Shown: positions 6,161 through 13,082 of the stretch, piece by piece
Layout: the number at the start of each line of letters is the position of its first letter
Position numbering within the stretch: the first letter of the stretch is position 1
Assembly (NCBI GenBank): GCA_023453725.1
Contig: JAEXTB010000098.1
Span: 1-13,082, forward strand
DNA length: 13,082 nucleotides
Reading direction: 5' to 3'
From: Bacillota bacterium
GTDB lineage: Bacteria; Bacillota; Clostridia; Christensenellales; CAG-138
Made by a program: the position numbers and the translations under genes
Notes under the pieces: model-generated
What the model saw: the letters and a program-made list of their open reading frames with translations, nothing else
The model's database searches: none
Told to the model about the DNA's origin: nothing

Positions 6161-7480
6161 TTACCCCTCATCCACCGTCTTTCCGCGCCGCTTATGGTTT
6201 TCCTGTATGTTTTTTTCGCTGCCCTGGTCGCTGGGGATGTAGTAGCGCCTGTCCTTTAAGGAAGGCGGCAGGTAATCCTGCTGTACATAGTGGTTCGGGA
6301 AGTCGTGCGGGTATTTGTAGCCCTTTCCCGCGCCGAGTACCTTTGCGCCCGCGTAGGACGTATCTCTAAGATGGATAGGGACAGGCTCCTCGATTGTGGT
6401 TGCGGCGTCCTGCATGGCGCGGTCAACCGCCACGACGATTGCGTTCGATTTTGGGCATTCGCACAGGAAAATGATGGCCTGCGCAAGCGGAAGCCGGGCT
6501 TCGGGCATGCCGATGTGTTCGAGCGCATTTGCTGCGGAAACAGCCTGCACCATGGCCTGCGGGTTTGCCATGCCGATGTCCTCGCTCGCGTGGGCGATGA
6601 GCCTGCGCGCGATGATGCGCGGGTCCATGCCGCCATAGATCAGACGCGAAAACCAGGCGAGCGCCGCGTCCGCGTCCGAGCCCCGCAAACTTTTGCAGAA
6701 GGCGCTGAGCATATCATAGAAAAGCTGCTCGTCTAGCGAAATGACCTTTTGCTGTACGGATTCGGCTGCGATCTCCTGCGTAATGCGGATGATGCCGTCC
6801 TCGCCGGGAAGCGTGGTAAGTACCGCAAGCTCAAGCGCGTTTAATGCCGCGCGGCAATCGCCGTTCGCCATGCGGCAAAAATGCTCCATGGCGTCGTCCT
6901 CGACAACGGCGTTGTAGTTGCCCAAACCTCGCTCTTTATCCGCAAGCGCCTGCCGGATGGCCCGCTCAATGTCGTTGGTATTAAGCGGATAAAACTGAAA
7001 CACGCGGCAGCGGCTCACAATAGCGCCCGTCATGCTGATCATGGGGTTTTCCGTGGTGGAGCCGATAAAGCGGATGGTGCCCTGCTCAAGTGCGGGCAGT
7101 ATGCTGTCGGACTGCGCCTTGTTCCATCGGTGGCATTCATCCAGCAGCAGGAATGTCGGCTTGCCGTAAAGGGAAAGCCGCTTTTCCGCCTCCGCAATGA
7201 TTTCGCGCACGTCCTTGACGCCCGCAGTGACTGCGTTGAGCTTTTCAAACGCCGCGCCGGTGACGTTGGCGATGATGTTTGCAAGCGTCGTCTTCCCGCA
7301 GCCGGGCGGGCCAAAGAAGATGCTAGATTGCAGCCGGTCCAACTCAATTGCACGGCGAAGAAGCCGCCCCGGCCCTACAATATGCGCTTGTCCGATGAAC
7401 TCATCGAGCGTGCGCGGGCGCATGCGGTCGGCAAGTGGGGCGCCCTGGGCGCGTGTGCCGGAAAACAGGTCATGTTGCAT
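6161..7480 (-). CDS. rarA: Replication-associated recombination ATPase RarA (MgsA)
   Basis: RarA is a clamp-loader-like AAA+ ATPase that acts at stalled replication forks and interacts with SSB. The 439-residue length is typical. Visible motifs are RPRTLDEFIGQ (21-31), Walker A GPPGCGKT (57-64), Walker B LLLDE (111-115), sensor 1 GSTTENP (140-146) and arginine-finger region VSRCRV (155-160). The C-terminal tetramerisation domain is recognisable from DIGMANPQA, PEARLPLAQA and KGYKYPHDFPNHYVQQDYLP. Walker B continues as DECHRWNKAQ where most family members have DEIHRFNKAQ. GAGGTGG stands just before the ATG. It appears monocistronic and converges with the DUF6054-like gene across a repeat pair. 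Confidence 0.96.
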   Translation of the reverse strand: MQHDLFSGTRAQGAPLADRMRPRTLDEFIGQAHIVGPGRLLRRAIELDRLQSSIFFGPPGCGKTTLANIIANVTGAAFEKLNAVTAGVKDVREIIAEAEKRLSLYGKPTFLLLDECHRWNKAQSDSILPALEQGTIRFIGSTTENPMISMTGAIVSRCRVFQFYPLNTNDIERAIRQALADKERGLGNYNAVVEDDAMEHFCRMANGDCRAALNALELAVLTTLPGEDGIIRITQEIAAESVQQKVISLDEQLFYDMLSAFCKSLRGSDADAALAWFSRLIYGGMDPRIIARRLIAHASEDIGMANPQAMVQAVSAANALEHIGMPEARLPLAQAIIFLCECPKSNAIVVAVDRAMQDAATTIEEPVPIHLRDTSYAGAKVLGAGKGYKYPHDFPNHYVQQDYLPPSLKDRRYYIPSDQGSEKNIQENHKRRGKTVDEG

Positions 7481-7497
7481 AATGCCACCTCAGCACC

Positions 7498-7526
7498 AGT
7501 ATACCTGCATGGGGGAATGCGCGCAA
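7498..7526 (-). promoter_or_regulatory. Putative rarA promoter
   Basis: On the minus strand TTGCGC (7521-7526) is followed after 17 bases by TATACT (7498-7503). Transcription would start only about 10-12 bases before the rarA ATG, so the message would begin at or next to its GAGGTGG ribosome site. The spacing and -10 box are good; the -35 box is half-consensus. No LexA box is seen here. Confidence 0.5.
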
Positions 7527-7621
7527 CCGCCCGCAAAAAAGGCAGCCAGCCTGGGAGAAGGTCAAAAGTTGTATGAAAATGAACAGGAAAGGCAAGAGCT
7601 TGTTAAGAACTTACACAGCGC

Positions 7622-7650
7622 TTGAAACCATGAATTGGGCGTGATAGTAT
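7622..7650 (+). promoter_or_regulatory. Promoter of the flippase/RNA-modification operon
   Basis: TTGAAA (7622-7627) is followed after 17 bases by TAGTAT (7645-7650), preceded by TG one base upstream as in extended -10 promoters. The start would lie about 20 bases before the first gene. Together with the divergent rarA promoter it occupies the 196-base gap; nothing else was recognised there. Confidence 0.6.
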
Positions 7651-7676
7651 AGTTCGAGTCAAAACAAGAGGTTTGT

Positions 7677-8789
7677 ATGAAGAAGAAGCAAGGATATTGG
7701 AAAAAGATATTACCCGTTCTACTGCCGATCGCGGTGCTTGCGCTGATGGCGCTTTTAGATCCGAACACACGCAACCTTGCGGATGTGGTGGATGATATTG
7801 ATCCCCTTTGGTTTCTCGCGGCGCTGGGCAGCATGATGCTCTATTACATATTTGATACGCTGATGTTCCAGCTTGCCGCAAAATACATGAACCTGAAGCA
7901 TACGTTTGGGGAAAGCCTGCTTACTACCATGTACGGGCTTTTCTACAGTTCCATTACGCCTTTGCAGGCGGGCGGCCAGCCCATGCAGGTGGTGCAGCTG
8001 AAAAAGCGCGGCATCTCGGTGGGGCTTTCCACCTCTGTACTCGTGCTCAAATTCCTTGCGTTCCAGTTCAGCATTACGCTATTGGGTACGCTGGGCTTCA
8101 TATTCCTGGGCAAGGATGTACTGGACGGCGGCGTCACCATGCTCATATTCTACATCATCGGTTATCTGTTCTACTTTGGAACGGTGGTGCTGTGCTTCCT
8201 TGCGCTCCGGAAGACGGAATGGCTGTTTGAGATGGGGCAGAAGCTGATTAACTTCCTCGCAAGAAAACGAATCCTCAAAAAGCAGGAAAAGATCGACAGC
8301 GCGCACGCGACCTGGGAGCGCACCATAGGGGATTACGCCCAGGCCGCAAAGTTTGCATTGGGCGAGCGCCTCGGTATGTTCTATATCTGGCTTGCGGGTA
8401 TGGGTACGGCCATTGCCTATATGGCAGTGACATATTTCCTCTACCGCGGCATGGGATATTCTCAGTATGAGCTTTGGTATGTCGTACTTTTGCAGTGCCT
8501 TCTCTACATCGCGGTCAGCTTTTTGCCCGTTCCGGGTGGTTCTGTCGCCAGTGAAGGTGGCTTTTACCTGGTGTTTTCAAAGCTGTTCGCTGGGGCGTCC
8601 CGTTTTCCGGCAGTGCTCTTGTGGCGCGGCATTACGTATTATTTGACGCTTCTTCTGGGCATCATTGCCGTGATGGTGGAAGGATTCCGCAGCAAAAAAC
8701 TGCCTCCTGTACAAGAGGAAGTAGGCGTACAAACCGCCGTACAAACGGCGGAAGAGCTGCCTCCGGCGATCGGCGGCAGGGAGGAGTAG
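7677..8789 (+). CDS. Flippase-like integral membrane protein (LPG synthase TM domain family, UPF0104)
   Basis: The 370-residue protein belongs to the family of the membrane part of lysylphosphatidylglycerol synthase MprF (Pfam 03706, flippase-like domain). Stand-alone members lack the aminoacyl-transferase domain and are thought to move or handle lipids in the membrane. Family signatures are SSITPLQAGGQPMQVVQLKK (91-110) and LPVPGGSVASEGGF (283-296). Hydrophobic segments are visible at about 11-27, 45-60, 119-144, 153-176, 233-256, 267-284 and 313-335, with a charged cytoplasmic-type loop at 180-225 and a short acidic hydrophilic tail. AAGAGG precedes the ATG. It is first in an operon with an RNA methyltransferase one base downstream. 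The transported substrate cannot be told from the sequence. Confidence 0.88.
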   Translation: MKKKQGYWKKILPVLLPIAVLALMALLDPNTRNLADVVDDIDPLWFLAALGSMMLYYIFDTLMFQLAAKYMNLKHTFGESLLTTMYGLFYSSITPLQAGGQPMQVVQLKKRGISVGLSTSVLVLKFLAFQFSITLLGTLGFIFLGKDVLDGGVTMLIFYIIGYLFYFGTVVLCFLALRKTEWLFEMGQKLINFLARKRILKKQEKIDSAHATWERTIGDYAQAAKFALGERLGMFYIWLAGMGTAIAYMAVTYFLYRGMGYSQYELWYVVLLQCLLYIAVSFLPVPGGSVASEGGFYLVFSKLFAGASRFPAVLLWRGITYYLTLLLGIIAVMVEGFRSKKLPPVQEEVGVQTAVQTAEELPPAIGGREE

Positions 8790-8790
8790 C

Positions 8791-9639
8791 ATGTACATAG
8801 CAGATGGTTGGAAGGATTACGCCCTGCTTGACGCGGGCGATGGAGAAAAACTGGAACGCTGGGGGGATGTGGTGCTGCTTCGGCCCGACCCGCAGGCGGT
8901 TTGGCCCATGGGGGACATCAACACCCCGCACGCGCACTATATCCGCTCAAGCACAGGCGGCGGACATTGGGAATATGAACGGCAGCTTCCGGAAAGCTGG
9001 AACATCCGCTATCGCGATTTAACGTTTCTGGTGCGTCCCACGGGCTTCAAGCATACGGGGTTGTTTCCGGAGCAGGCTGTCAATTGGGACTGGATGCGGA
9101 GCTTACTAAAGCCGCGTCCCAACGCAAAGGTATTAAACCTGTTTGCTTATACCGGGGGTGCAACATGCGCGTGCGCAAAAGAGCAGGCGCAGGTGGTGCA
9201 TGTGGATGCCGCAAAGGGCATGCTAGCTTGGGCCAAGGACAACCTTGCAGCCTGCGGGTTAAGCGACGCGCCCGTTCGCTTCTTGGCGGACGACGCCATG
9301 AAGTTTGTACTGCGGGAGCAGAGGCGCGGCAACCAGTATGACGGTATAGTAATGGATCCGCCCAGCTACGGCAGAGGGCCGGACGGGGAAATGTGGAAAA
9401 TTGAACAGGACATCTATCCGCTGGTGGAAGCGACCGCGGCGCTCCTTTCGGACAAGCCGCTGTTTTTCCTCATCAATTCCTATACCACCGGCCTTGCGCC
9501 CACGGTCATTAAAAACGTGCTCGACGTGGCGCTCAAGGGAAGGAACGCCACCGTGGAGGCTGCGGAATTGTGCCTGCCCGTAAAGAGGGACAACCTGCTT
9601 TTCCCTTGTGGAGCGACCGGGAGGGCATGGTGGAAATAA
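8791..9639 (+). CDS. RlmI-like class I SAM-dependent RNA methyltransferase
   Basis: This 282-residue protein resembles the catalytic part of the RlmI/RlmK group of 23S rRNA methyltransferases (COG1092). Motif I is VLNLFAYTGG (114-123), the acidic SAM-ribose position is in VVHVDAAKGM (135-144), and motif IV is DPPSYG (189-194). The N-terminal part has the beta-rich region seen before the catalytic domain in these enzymes (WEYERQLPESW, FKHTGLFPEQAVNWDWM). It is shorter than RlmI (about 396 residues) because the N-terminal PUA domain is absent. GGGAGGAG overlaps the end of the flippase gene, whose stop lies one base before this ATG, so translation is coupled. The target RNA and base are not determined; an rRNA substrate is inferred. 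Confidence 0.85.
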   Translation: MYIADGWKDYALLDAGDGEKLERWGDVVLLRPDPQAVWPMGDINTPHAHYIRSSTGGGHWEYERQLPESWNIRYRDLTFLVRPTGFKHTGLFPEQAVNWDWMRSLLKPRPNAKVLNLFAYTGGATCACAKEQAQVVHVDAAKGMLAWAKDNLAACGLSDAPVRFLADDAMKFVLREQRRGNQYDGIVMDPPSYGRGPDGEMWKIEQDIYPLVEATAALLSDKPLFFLINSYTTGLAPTVIKNVLDVALKGRNATVEAAELCLPVKRDNLLFPCGATGRAWWK

Positions 9640-9649
9640 GGAGGCGTTC

Positions 9650-10999
9650 ATGGGTTCCGTTCATATGACGCCCGAAATTTTATATGAGGACAATCATCTA
9701 TTGGTCGTCGTGAAACCGCCCAACCTGCCGGTACAGGAAGACAGTTCGGGAGACGATGATCTTCTAAGCATACTCAAACGCTATATCAAACAAAAATATA
9801 GTAAGCCCGGGGATGTGTACCTGGGCTTGTGCCATCGGCTGGACCGGCCGGTGGGCGGTGTGATGGTGTTTGCCCGCACCAGCAAGGCGGCGTCGCGGCT
9901 GACGGAGCAGTTCAAGGGCCGTGGCACAAAAAAGCGCTATGCCGCCGTGGTAGAGGGGAGCGCGCCGCAAAATGGCACGCTCGTTTCTTACCTTAGGGAG
10001 ACGGAGGGTGTCAAACGGGTAGAGGTGCTTTCGACTCCCGTGCCCGGGGCAAAGGAAGCGCGGCTGAACTTTACAAAGCTTGCGGAACAAGACGGGCATT
10101 CGCTGCTTGATATTGAGCTTTTTACGGGGCGCAAGCATCAGATCCGCGCCCAGCTTGCTTCAGCAGGGTATCCCATAAGATTTGATCAGCGGTACCATCC
10201 CAATCCTTCGCGTGGGCAGATTGCGCTTTGGGCCTATTCGCTCAGTTTTGAACACCCCACAAAAAAAGAACGCATGCAATTTGTTTCCCTGCCGGAGGGC
10301 GAGGCGTTCGTTCCGTTCCGGGAGCAGCTTCCCGCCCTTTCTGTGCGGGAATACTGCAGCCTCGTCTATACGGATGCGCGGCTGCTGGTCGTTGCCAAGC
10401 GCGCGGGCATAGAGGTGACGGCAGAGGATGGCGGGAAAGACTCCCTGCAGGCGCGCCTCACGCCCATATACGGCGAGCTTTATCCTGTGCATCGTCTGGA
10501 TGCGAATACCGAAGGGTTATTGCTTTTTGCGCGGGACGAAGCGGCGCAGACAGCACTGCTTTTCGCGTTCTCGGAAGACCGCATTGAAAAATACTATCAT
10601 GCGCTGGTGTATGGACGCATTCAAGAAAAAAGCTCCACACTGAGTGCGTGGGCAATCAAGGATGCGGAACGCGCCCGTCTTTTGGTGTACGACGCGCCGC
10701 GTCAGGGCGCGCTGTCCATTAAGACCGGTTATCGTGTGTTAGCGCAGGCGGAGGACAGAACGCTTGTAGAGATCCGGCTCTATACCGGCCGCACCCACCA
10801 GATCCGCGCACATATGGCGCACATCGGCCATCCGGTGCTGGGGGACGACAAATATGGCGACCGGGAAGTAAACAAAGCGGCAGGATTGAAGCGTCAGGCG
10901 CTCGTTTCCTACCGCACTGTATTGCATGAGCCGGAAAGTTCCGAACTGGACTATTTGGATGGCCGGGAATTTGTGTGCCCTTGGGACCTTACGCTGTAG
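9650..10999 (+). CDS. Tandem two-domain RluA-type pseudouridine synthase
   Basis: The 449-residue protein holds two complete RluA/RluD-type pseudouridine synthase domains in one uninterrupted frame. Domain 1 (about 8-225) has HRLDRPVGGVMVFA with catalytic Asp65 and the conserved FTGRKHQIRAQLA (158-170). Domain 2 (about 236-445) has VHRLDANTEGLLLFARDE with catalytic Asp284 and YTGRTHQIRAHMA (378-390). Both aspartates and both conserved R-x-H-Q-I-R-A segments are present, so both domains look active. A normal single-domain enzyme is 220-320 residues. The domains differ considerably, so this looks like a fusion of two family members, not a recent duplication. The ATG at 9650 has AAGGAGG six bases upstream; an earlier in-frame ATG at 9608 lies inside the methyltransferase gene. 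It follows that gene by ten bases and is last in the operon. Target uridines are unknown. Confidence 0.92.
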   Translation: MGSVHMTPEILYEDNHLLVVVKPPNLPVQEDSSGDDDLLSILKRYIKQKYSKPGDVYLGLCHRLDRPVGGVMVFARTSKAASRLTEQFKGRGTKKRYAAVVEGSAPQNGTLVSYLRETEGVKRVEVLSTPVPGAKEARLNFTKLAEQDGHSLLDIELFTGRKHQIRAQLASAGYPIRFDQRYHPNPSRGQIALWAYSLSFEHPTKKERMQFVSLPEGEAFVPFREQLPALSVREYCSLVYTDARLLVVAKRAGIEVTAEDGGKDSLQARLTPIYGELYPVHRLDANTEGLLLFARDEAAQTALLFAFSEDRIEKYYHALVYGRIQEKSSTLSAWAIKDAERARLLVYDAPRQGALSIKTGYRVLAQAEDRTLVEIRLYTGRTHQIRAHMAHIGHPVLGDDKYGDREVNKAAGLKRQALVSYRTVLHEPESSELDYLDGREFVCPWDLTL

Positions 11000-11017
11000 T
11001 ACCTTGGCTGTAGTCCG

Positions 11018-11073
11018 TTGAGGGCTCTGCCCTCAAGCACCCGTTTAGGGCCGTAACGGCCCTAAAAACCCAT
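11018..11073 (+). repeat. Double-hairpin intergenic repeat, copy B
   Basis: TTGAGGGC (11018-11025) pairs perfectly with GCCCTCAA (11029-11036). After the spacer GCACCCG, TTTAGGGCCG (11044-11053) pairs perfectly with CGGCCCTAAA (11057-11066), a ten-pair stem with a three-base loop. AAACCC follows. It is the best-formed copy and closely matches copy A1. It lies between the convergent pseudouridine synthase and sbcC genes and could act as a two-way transcription barrier, although U-runs are short or absent. Confidence 0.82.
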
Positions 11074-11126
11074 TGCCAAAGATAACCATGGCCAGCACAA
11101 TCAGCAGTGTGTCGGGCGCTTGTGGT

Positions 11127-13082
11127 TCATAGCACCTCAATATGGCTGCCTGCCACCGTCTTTTTCACAACAATACGGCTTTCAATCTGTGCTTTCAACT
11201 CTTCCACATGAGAAATAACGCCTACCATCCGGTCGCCGCCTGCTAGAGAAGACAGGATGCGCACCGCGCGTTCAAGCGCCTCATTGTCCAGCGATCCGAA
11301 TCCTTCATCCACAAACATCGCGTCAAGCTGTATGCCGCCCGCATAGCGCTGTACGGTATCGGAAAGACCCAGTGCAAGCGCAAGCGCGGCAAGGAACGAT
11401 TCTCCGCCCGAAAGCGTATACGCCGCCCGCGGCTTTCCGGTGTAATGATCCAATACGTCAAGGTCAAGGCCTGTCTGCAGCCTAAGATCGTTAGGCATCT
11501 GCCTGCGGATCAGTTCATATTGCCCGCCTGTCATCACGAACAGCCGCGCGTTGGCGCTCAGAAGAACCTCGTCCAAATACCGTGCCTGTACATACCGTTC
11601 AAACGTCAGCCGGGGTTTGCCGGGCAGTTCTCCGTTTGCAGTATCCGATAACCGCTTGCTCTTAAGGTAATTCGTCCATGCTTGTGCCAGCTGATCTTTA
11701 CGCCCACTGAGATACTCGTATAAACCTTTGTTGTGGCGGATGCGTTCGGATACGGTAGTATACGCTTCGGCTGCAATGTTCTTTTCCTGCTGCGCTTTCT
11801 CCATAACCGCCTCCAGCAAGGAGAGGTCAACTGCCTGCTTGCCATTGGCCGCCTGCTGGGCCTGATGGAGCGCGCTCTTGGCGGACTCCCGTGCCTCCCC
11901 ATACCGGGTCAAGCGCGCACGTTCCGCTTTTAGTTCTTCCGGGGTACGCAGTGCCTGAAGGTATGCGGCCTCCTCCGCAAAGCCCGCAGAGGATATGGCT
12001 TCCGTGTAAGCGCGCCTTGCGGACGTTTCTGCCTGCTCCGCTTCCGGCAACCTTGCCTGCAGGGAAGCGATCTGCGCGTTTGCATCATTGCATGTGCGCT
12101 CCAAAGAGGCATGCCGCTGTGCGCTCTGTTCCAGCGCGTCTTGGAGTGACTTAAGCGTACCTAGTTGTATGGCGAGCGCCTGCTGCGCTTCTATCTGGCT
12201 ATGGTAAGGGAGCCGCGGTTTAAGGGCATCGCGTTCCGTCGTCTGCTGCACAACGGTTTTTTCCGCTTCCCTCAGTGCAGCTTCCAGTGTGGAAATCTGG
12301 CCCGCAAGTTCCTGCTGACGGGTGAGTGCCGCTTTGTGCGTTTGCAGCAGTAACTCCCGCCCGGATAGCTTTGCGGTTGCCTCCGCTACGGCCAAAGTAA
12401 GCGCATGCACTTCAGCTTGCCCTGTTTCCTGTTCCGCGGCGAGCAATAACCCGAGCGGTTCCGTGGGCGCACTAAGAAACAGCGTTGAAAGTGCGTTCTC
12501 CAAATTGCGCTGCTGCTCTGCTCGTTTGGCGGAAGCTGCCGCGGCGTGCTTGCTGATCTCCACAGCCTGGGCATGCGCCTGTTCATAGCTCCACTTCTTG
12601 CGCTTTACCGTCGCCTCATCCGGCGCATCCGGCGGTAGAGAAGCAGGGGCGGGGTGGGTAAGAGACCCGCATACCGGGCATGGAGCATCCTCTATTAATC
12701 CCTGTGCAAGCAAACCGGCCTGTGCACGTAAAAACGCCGTTTCCGCAGTGCGCGCATCCTGCCCGGTCTGCTCTAAAAGCGCTTCGGCGTCTGCATATTC
12801 TTCTTGCAACGCAAGCAGCGCTTCTTCCTGTGCCTGTGTGTCCTGCCAAATGTCTGTAGCGGCGATCACCGTGTTAAGCCGCGCAGTCGCTGCACCAAGC
12901 CGCAACTGCATGGCGTCGAGCGGAATGGCGTCAAGTGCGCGCAACTCTTCTTGCAATCCATCGGCCTGTTCCGCCACGGCCTGTGCGTCCAGTTTGCACA
13001 GCGTAAGCGCTTTTTGCGTTTCTTCTGCCTTTAGGCATGAAGAAGCCGCTGCTTTCTCGAGAACGCTCAGCCGGTCATAGTC
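11127..13082 (-). CDS. sbcC: Exonuclease subunit SbcC, C-terminal part (cut by window edge)
   Basis: SbcC is the SMC/Rad50-like ATPase of the SbcCD nuclease, which opens hairpins and processes DNA ends. About 651 residues are visible; the frame is open to the right edge, so the N-terminal Walker A half lies outside. Present are part of the first long coiled coil, the zinc-hook CPVCGSLTHP (cysteines encoded at 12678-12680 and 12669-12671), a second long Ala/Glu/Gln-rich coiled coil, and the C-terminal ATPase half with signature YTLSGGESFLAALALALGLS and Walker B LDAMFVDEGFGSLD. The GTG at 12977 is an internal valine codon, not a start, because the reading continues upstream of it in frame. The nuclease partner sbcD is expected just upstream, beyond the edge. 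It converges with the pseudouridine synthase gene across repeat copy B. Confidence 0.95.
   Translation of the reverse strand, partial: DYDRLSVLEKAAASSCLKAEETQKALTLCKLDAQAVAEQADGLQEELRALDAIPLDAMQLRLGAATARLNTVIAATDIWQDTQAQEEALLALQEEYADAEALLEQTGQDARTAETAFLRAQAGLLAQGLIEDAPCPVCGSLTHPAPASLPPDAPDEATVKRKKWSYEQAHAQAVEISKHAAAASAKRAEQQRNLENALSTLFLSAPTEPLGLLLAAEQETGQAEVHALTLAVAEATAKLSGRELLLQTHKAALTRQQELAGQISTLEAALREAEKTVVQQTTERDALKPRLPYHSQIEAQQALAIQLGTLKSLQDALEQSAQRHASLERTCNDANAQIASLQARLPEAEQAETSARRAYTEAISSAGFAEEAAYLQALRTPEELKAERARLTRYGEARESAKSALHQAQQAANGKQAVDLSLLEAVMEKAQQEKNIAAEAYTTVSERIRHNKGLYEYLSGRKDQLAQAWTNYLKSKRLSDTANGELPGKPRLTFERYVQARYLDEVLLSANARLFVMTGGQYELIRRQMPNDLRLQTGLDLDVLDHYTGKPRAAYTLSGGESFLAALALALGLSDTVQRYAGGIQLDAMFVDEGFGSLDNEALERAVRILSSLAGGDRMVGVISHVEELKAQIESRIVVKKTVAGSHIEVL

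Noticed and set aside
6881..7576. A 231-codon plus-strand frame opposite the rarA start
   Set aside because: It is antisense to the conserved AAA+ core of RarA, resembles no protein family, and runs across the rarA promoter.
7573..7644. A 23-codon leader-type ORF (MKMNRKGKSLLRTYTALETMNWA) before the flippase gene
   Set aside because: It overlaps the -35 and spacer of the likely promoter, so it would not be in the main transcript, and the nearest purine-rich stretch is too far from its ATG.
7481..7676. A LexA box in the rarA upstream region
   Set aside because: RarA acts in DNA repair, so I looked for GAAC-N4-GTTC here on both strands and found none.
11044..11132. Short hydrophobic peptide frame (APDTLLIVLAMVIFGNG) on the minus strand just after sbcC
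   Set aside because: It looks like a membrane segment, but there is no ATG or GTG in frame ahead of it, no ribosome site, and its end runs into repeat copy B. It could be a gene remnant but cannot be supported.
12598..13080. A 160-codon plus-strand frame opposite sbcC
   Set aside because: It is Ser/Ala/Cys-rich, as expected for the complement of Ala/Gln/Glu-rich coiled-coil codons, and has no start signals or family resemblance.

Overview
The window looks like ordinary chromosomal DNA from a fairly GC-rich member of the Clostridia (Bacillota). The evidence is strong AGGAGG-type ribosome sites, sigma-A-like promoters, an ACT/PFL gene pair, a DUF6054-like protein, a clostridial-type sortase, and palindromic intergenic repeats of the kind found in gut Clostridia. 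The genus cannot be named from the sequence alone. Nearly all the DNA is coding, no gene-free stretch exceeds 200 bases, and I found no tRNA, rRNA, CRISPR array, insertion sequence or prophage structural gene.

Layout. Bases 15-1666 hold a two-gene minus-strand unit, an ACT-domain regulator followed by a PFL (UPF0210) protein, behind a promoter near 1707-1735. Bases 1776-4042 hold a minus-strand run: trmN6-like tRNA methyltransferase, then rsmI (16S rRNA 2'-O-methyltransferase), then a winged-helix-like gene broken by a frameshift near 1892. Bases 4144-4890 encode a membrane-anchored sortase whose transcript ends at a good intrinsic terminator; that hairpin also lies in the leader of trmN6. 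Bases 4987-5493 encode a phage RinA/ArpU-like regulator whose promoter carries a near-perfect LexA (SOS) box. It is divergent from a small DUF6054-like gene (5676-6014). Bases 6161-7480 encode the replication-fork ATPase RarA on the minus strand. Bases 7677-10999 form a plus-strand operon: a flippase-like membrane protein, an RlmI-like RNA methyltransferase, and an unusual protein with two tandem RluA-type pseudouridine synthase domains. From 11127 to the window edge is the C-terminal part of the nuclease ATPase SbcC, without its N-terminus.

How the genes fit together. The content is mostly RNA modification (TrmN6, RsmI, RlmI-like, double pseudouridine synthase) and genome maintenance (RarA, SbcC), with cell-surface genes (sortase, flippase-like protein) between them. 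Both convergent gene ends (6015-6160 and 11000-11126) and the trmN6/rsmI gap carry copies of one family of double-hairpin repeats.

The most interesting observations are the SOS-boxed phage-type regulator with no phage around it, the tandem pseudouridine synthase, the double-hairpin repeat family, the frameshifted gene, and the terminator inside the trmN6 leader. I saw no clearly new multi-gene system.
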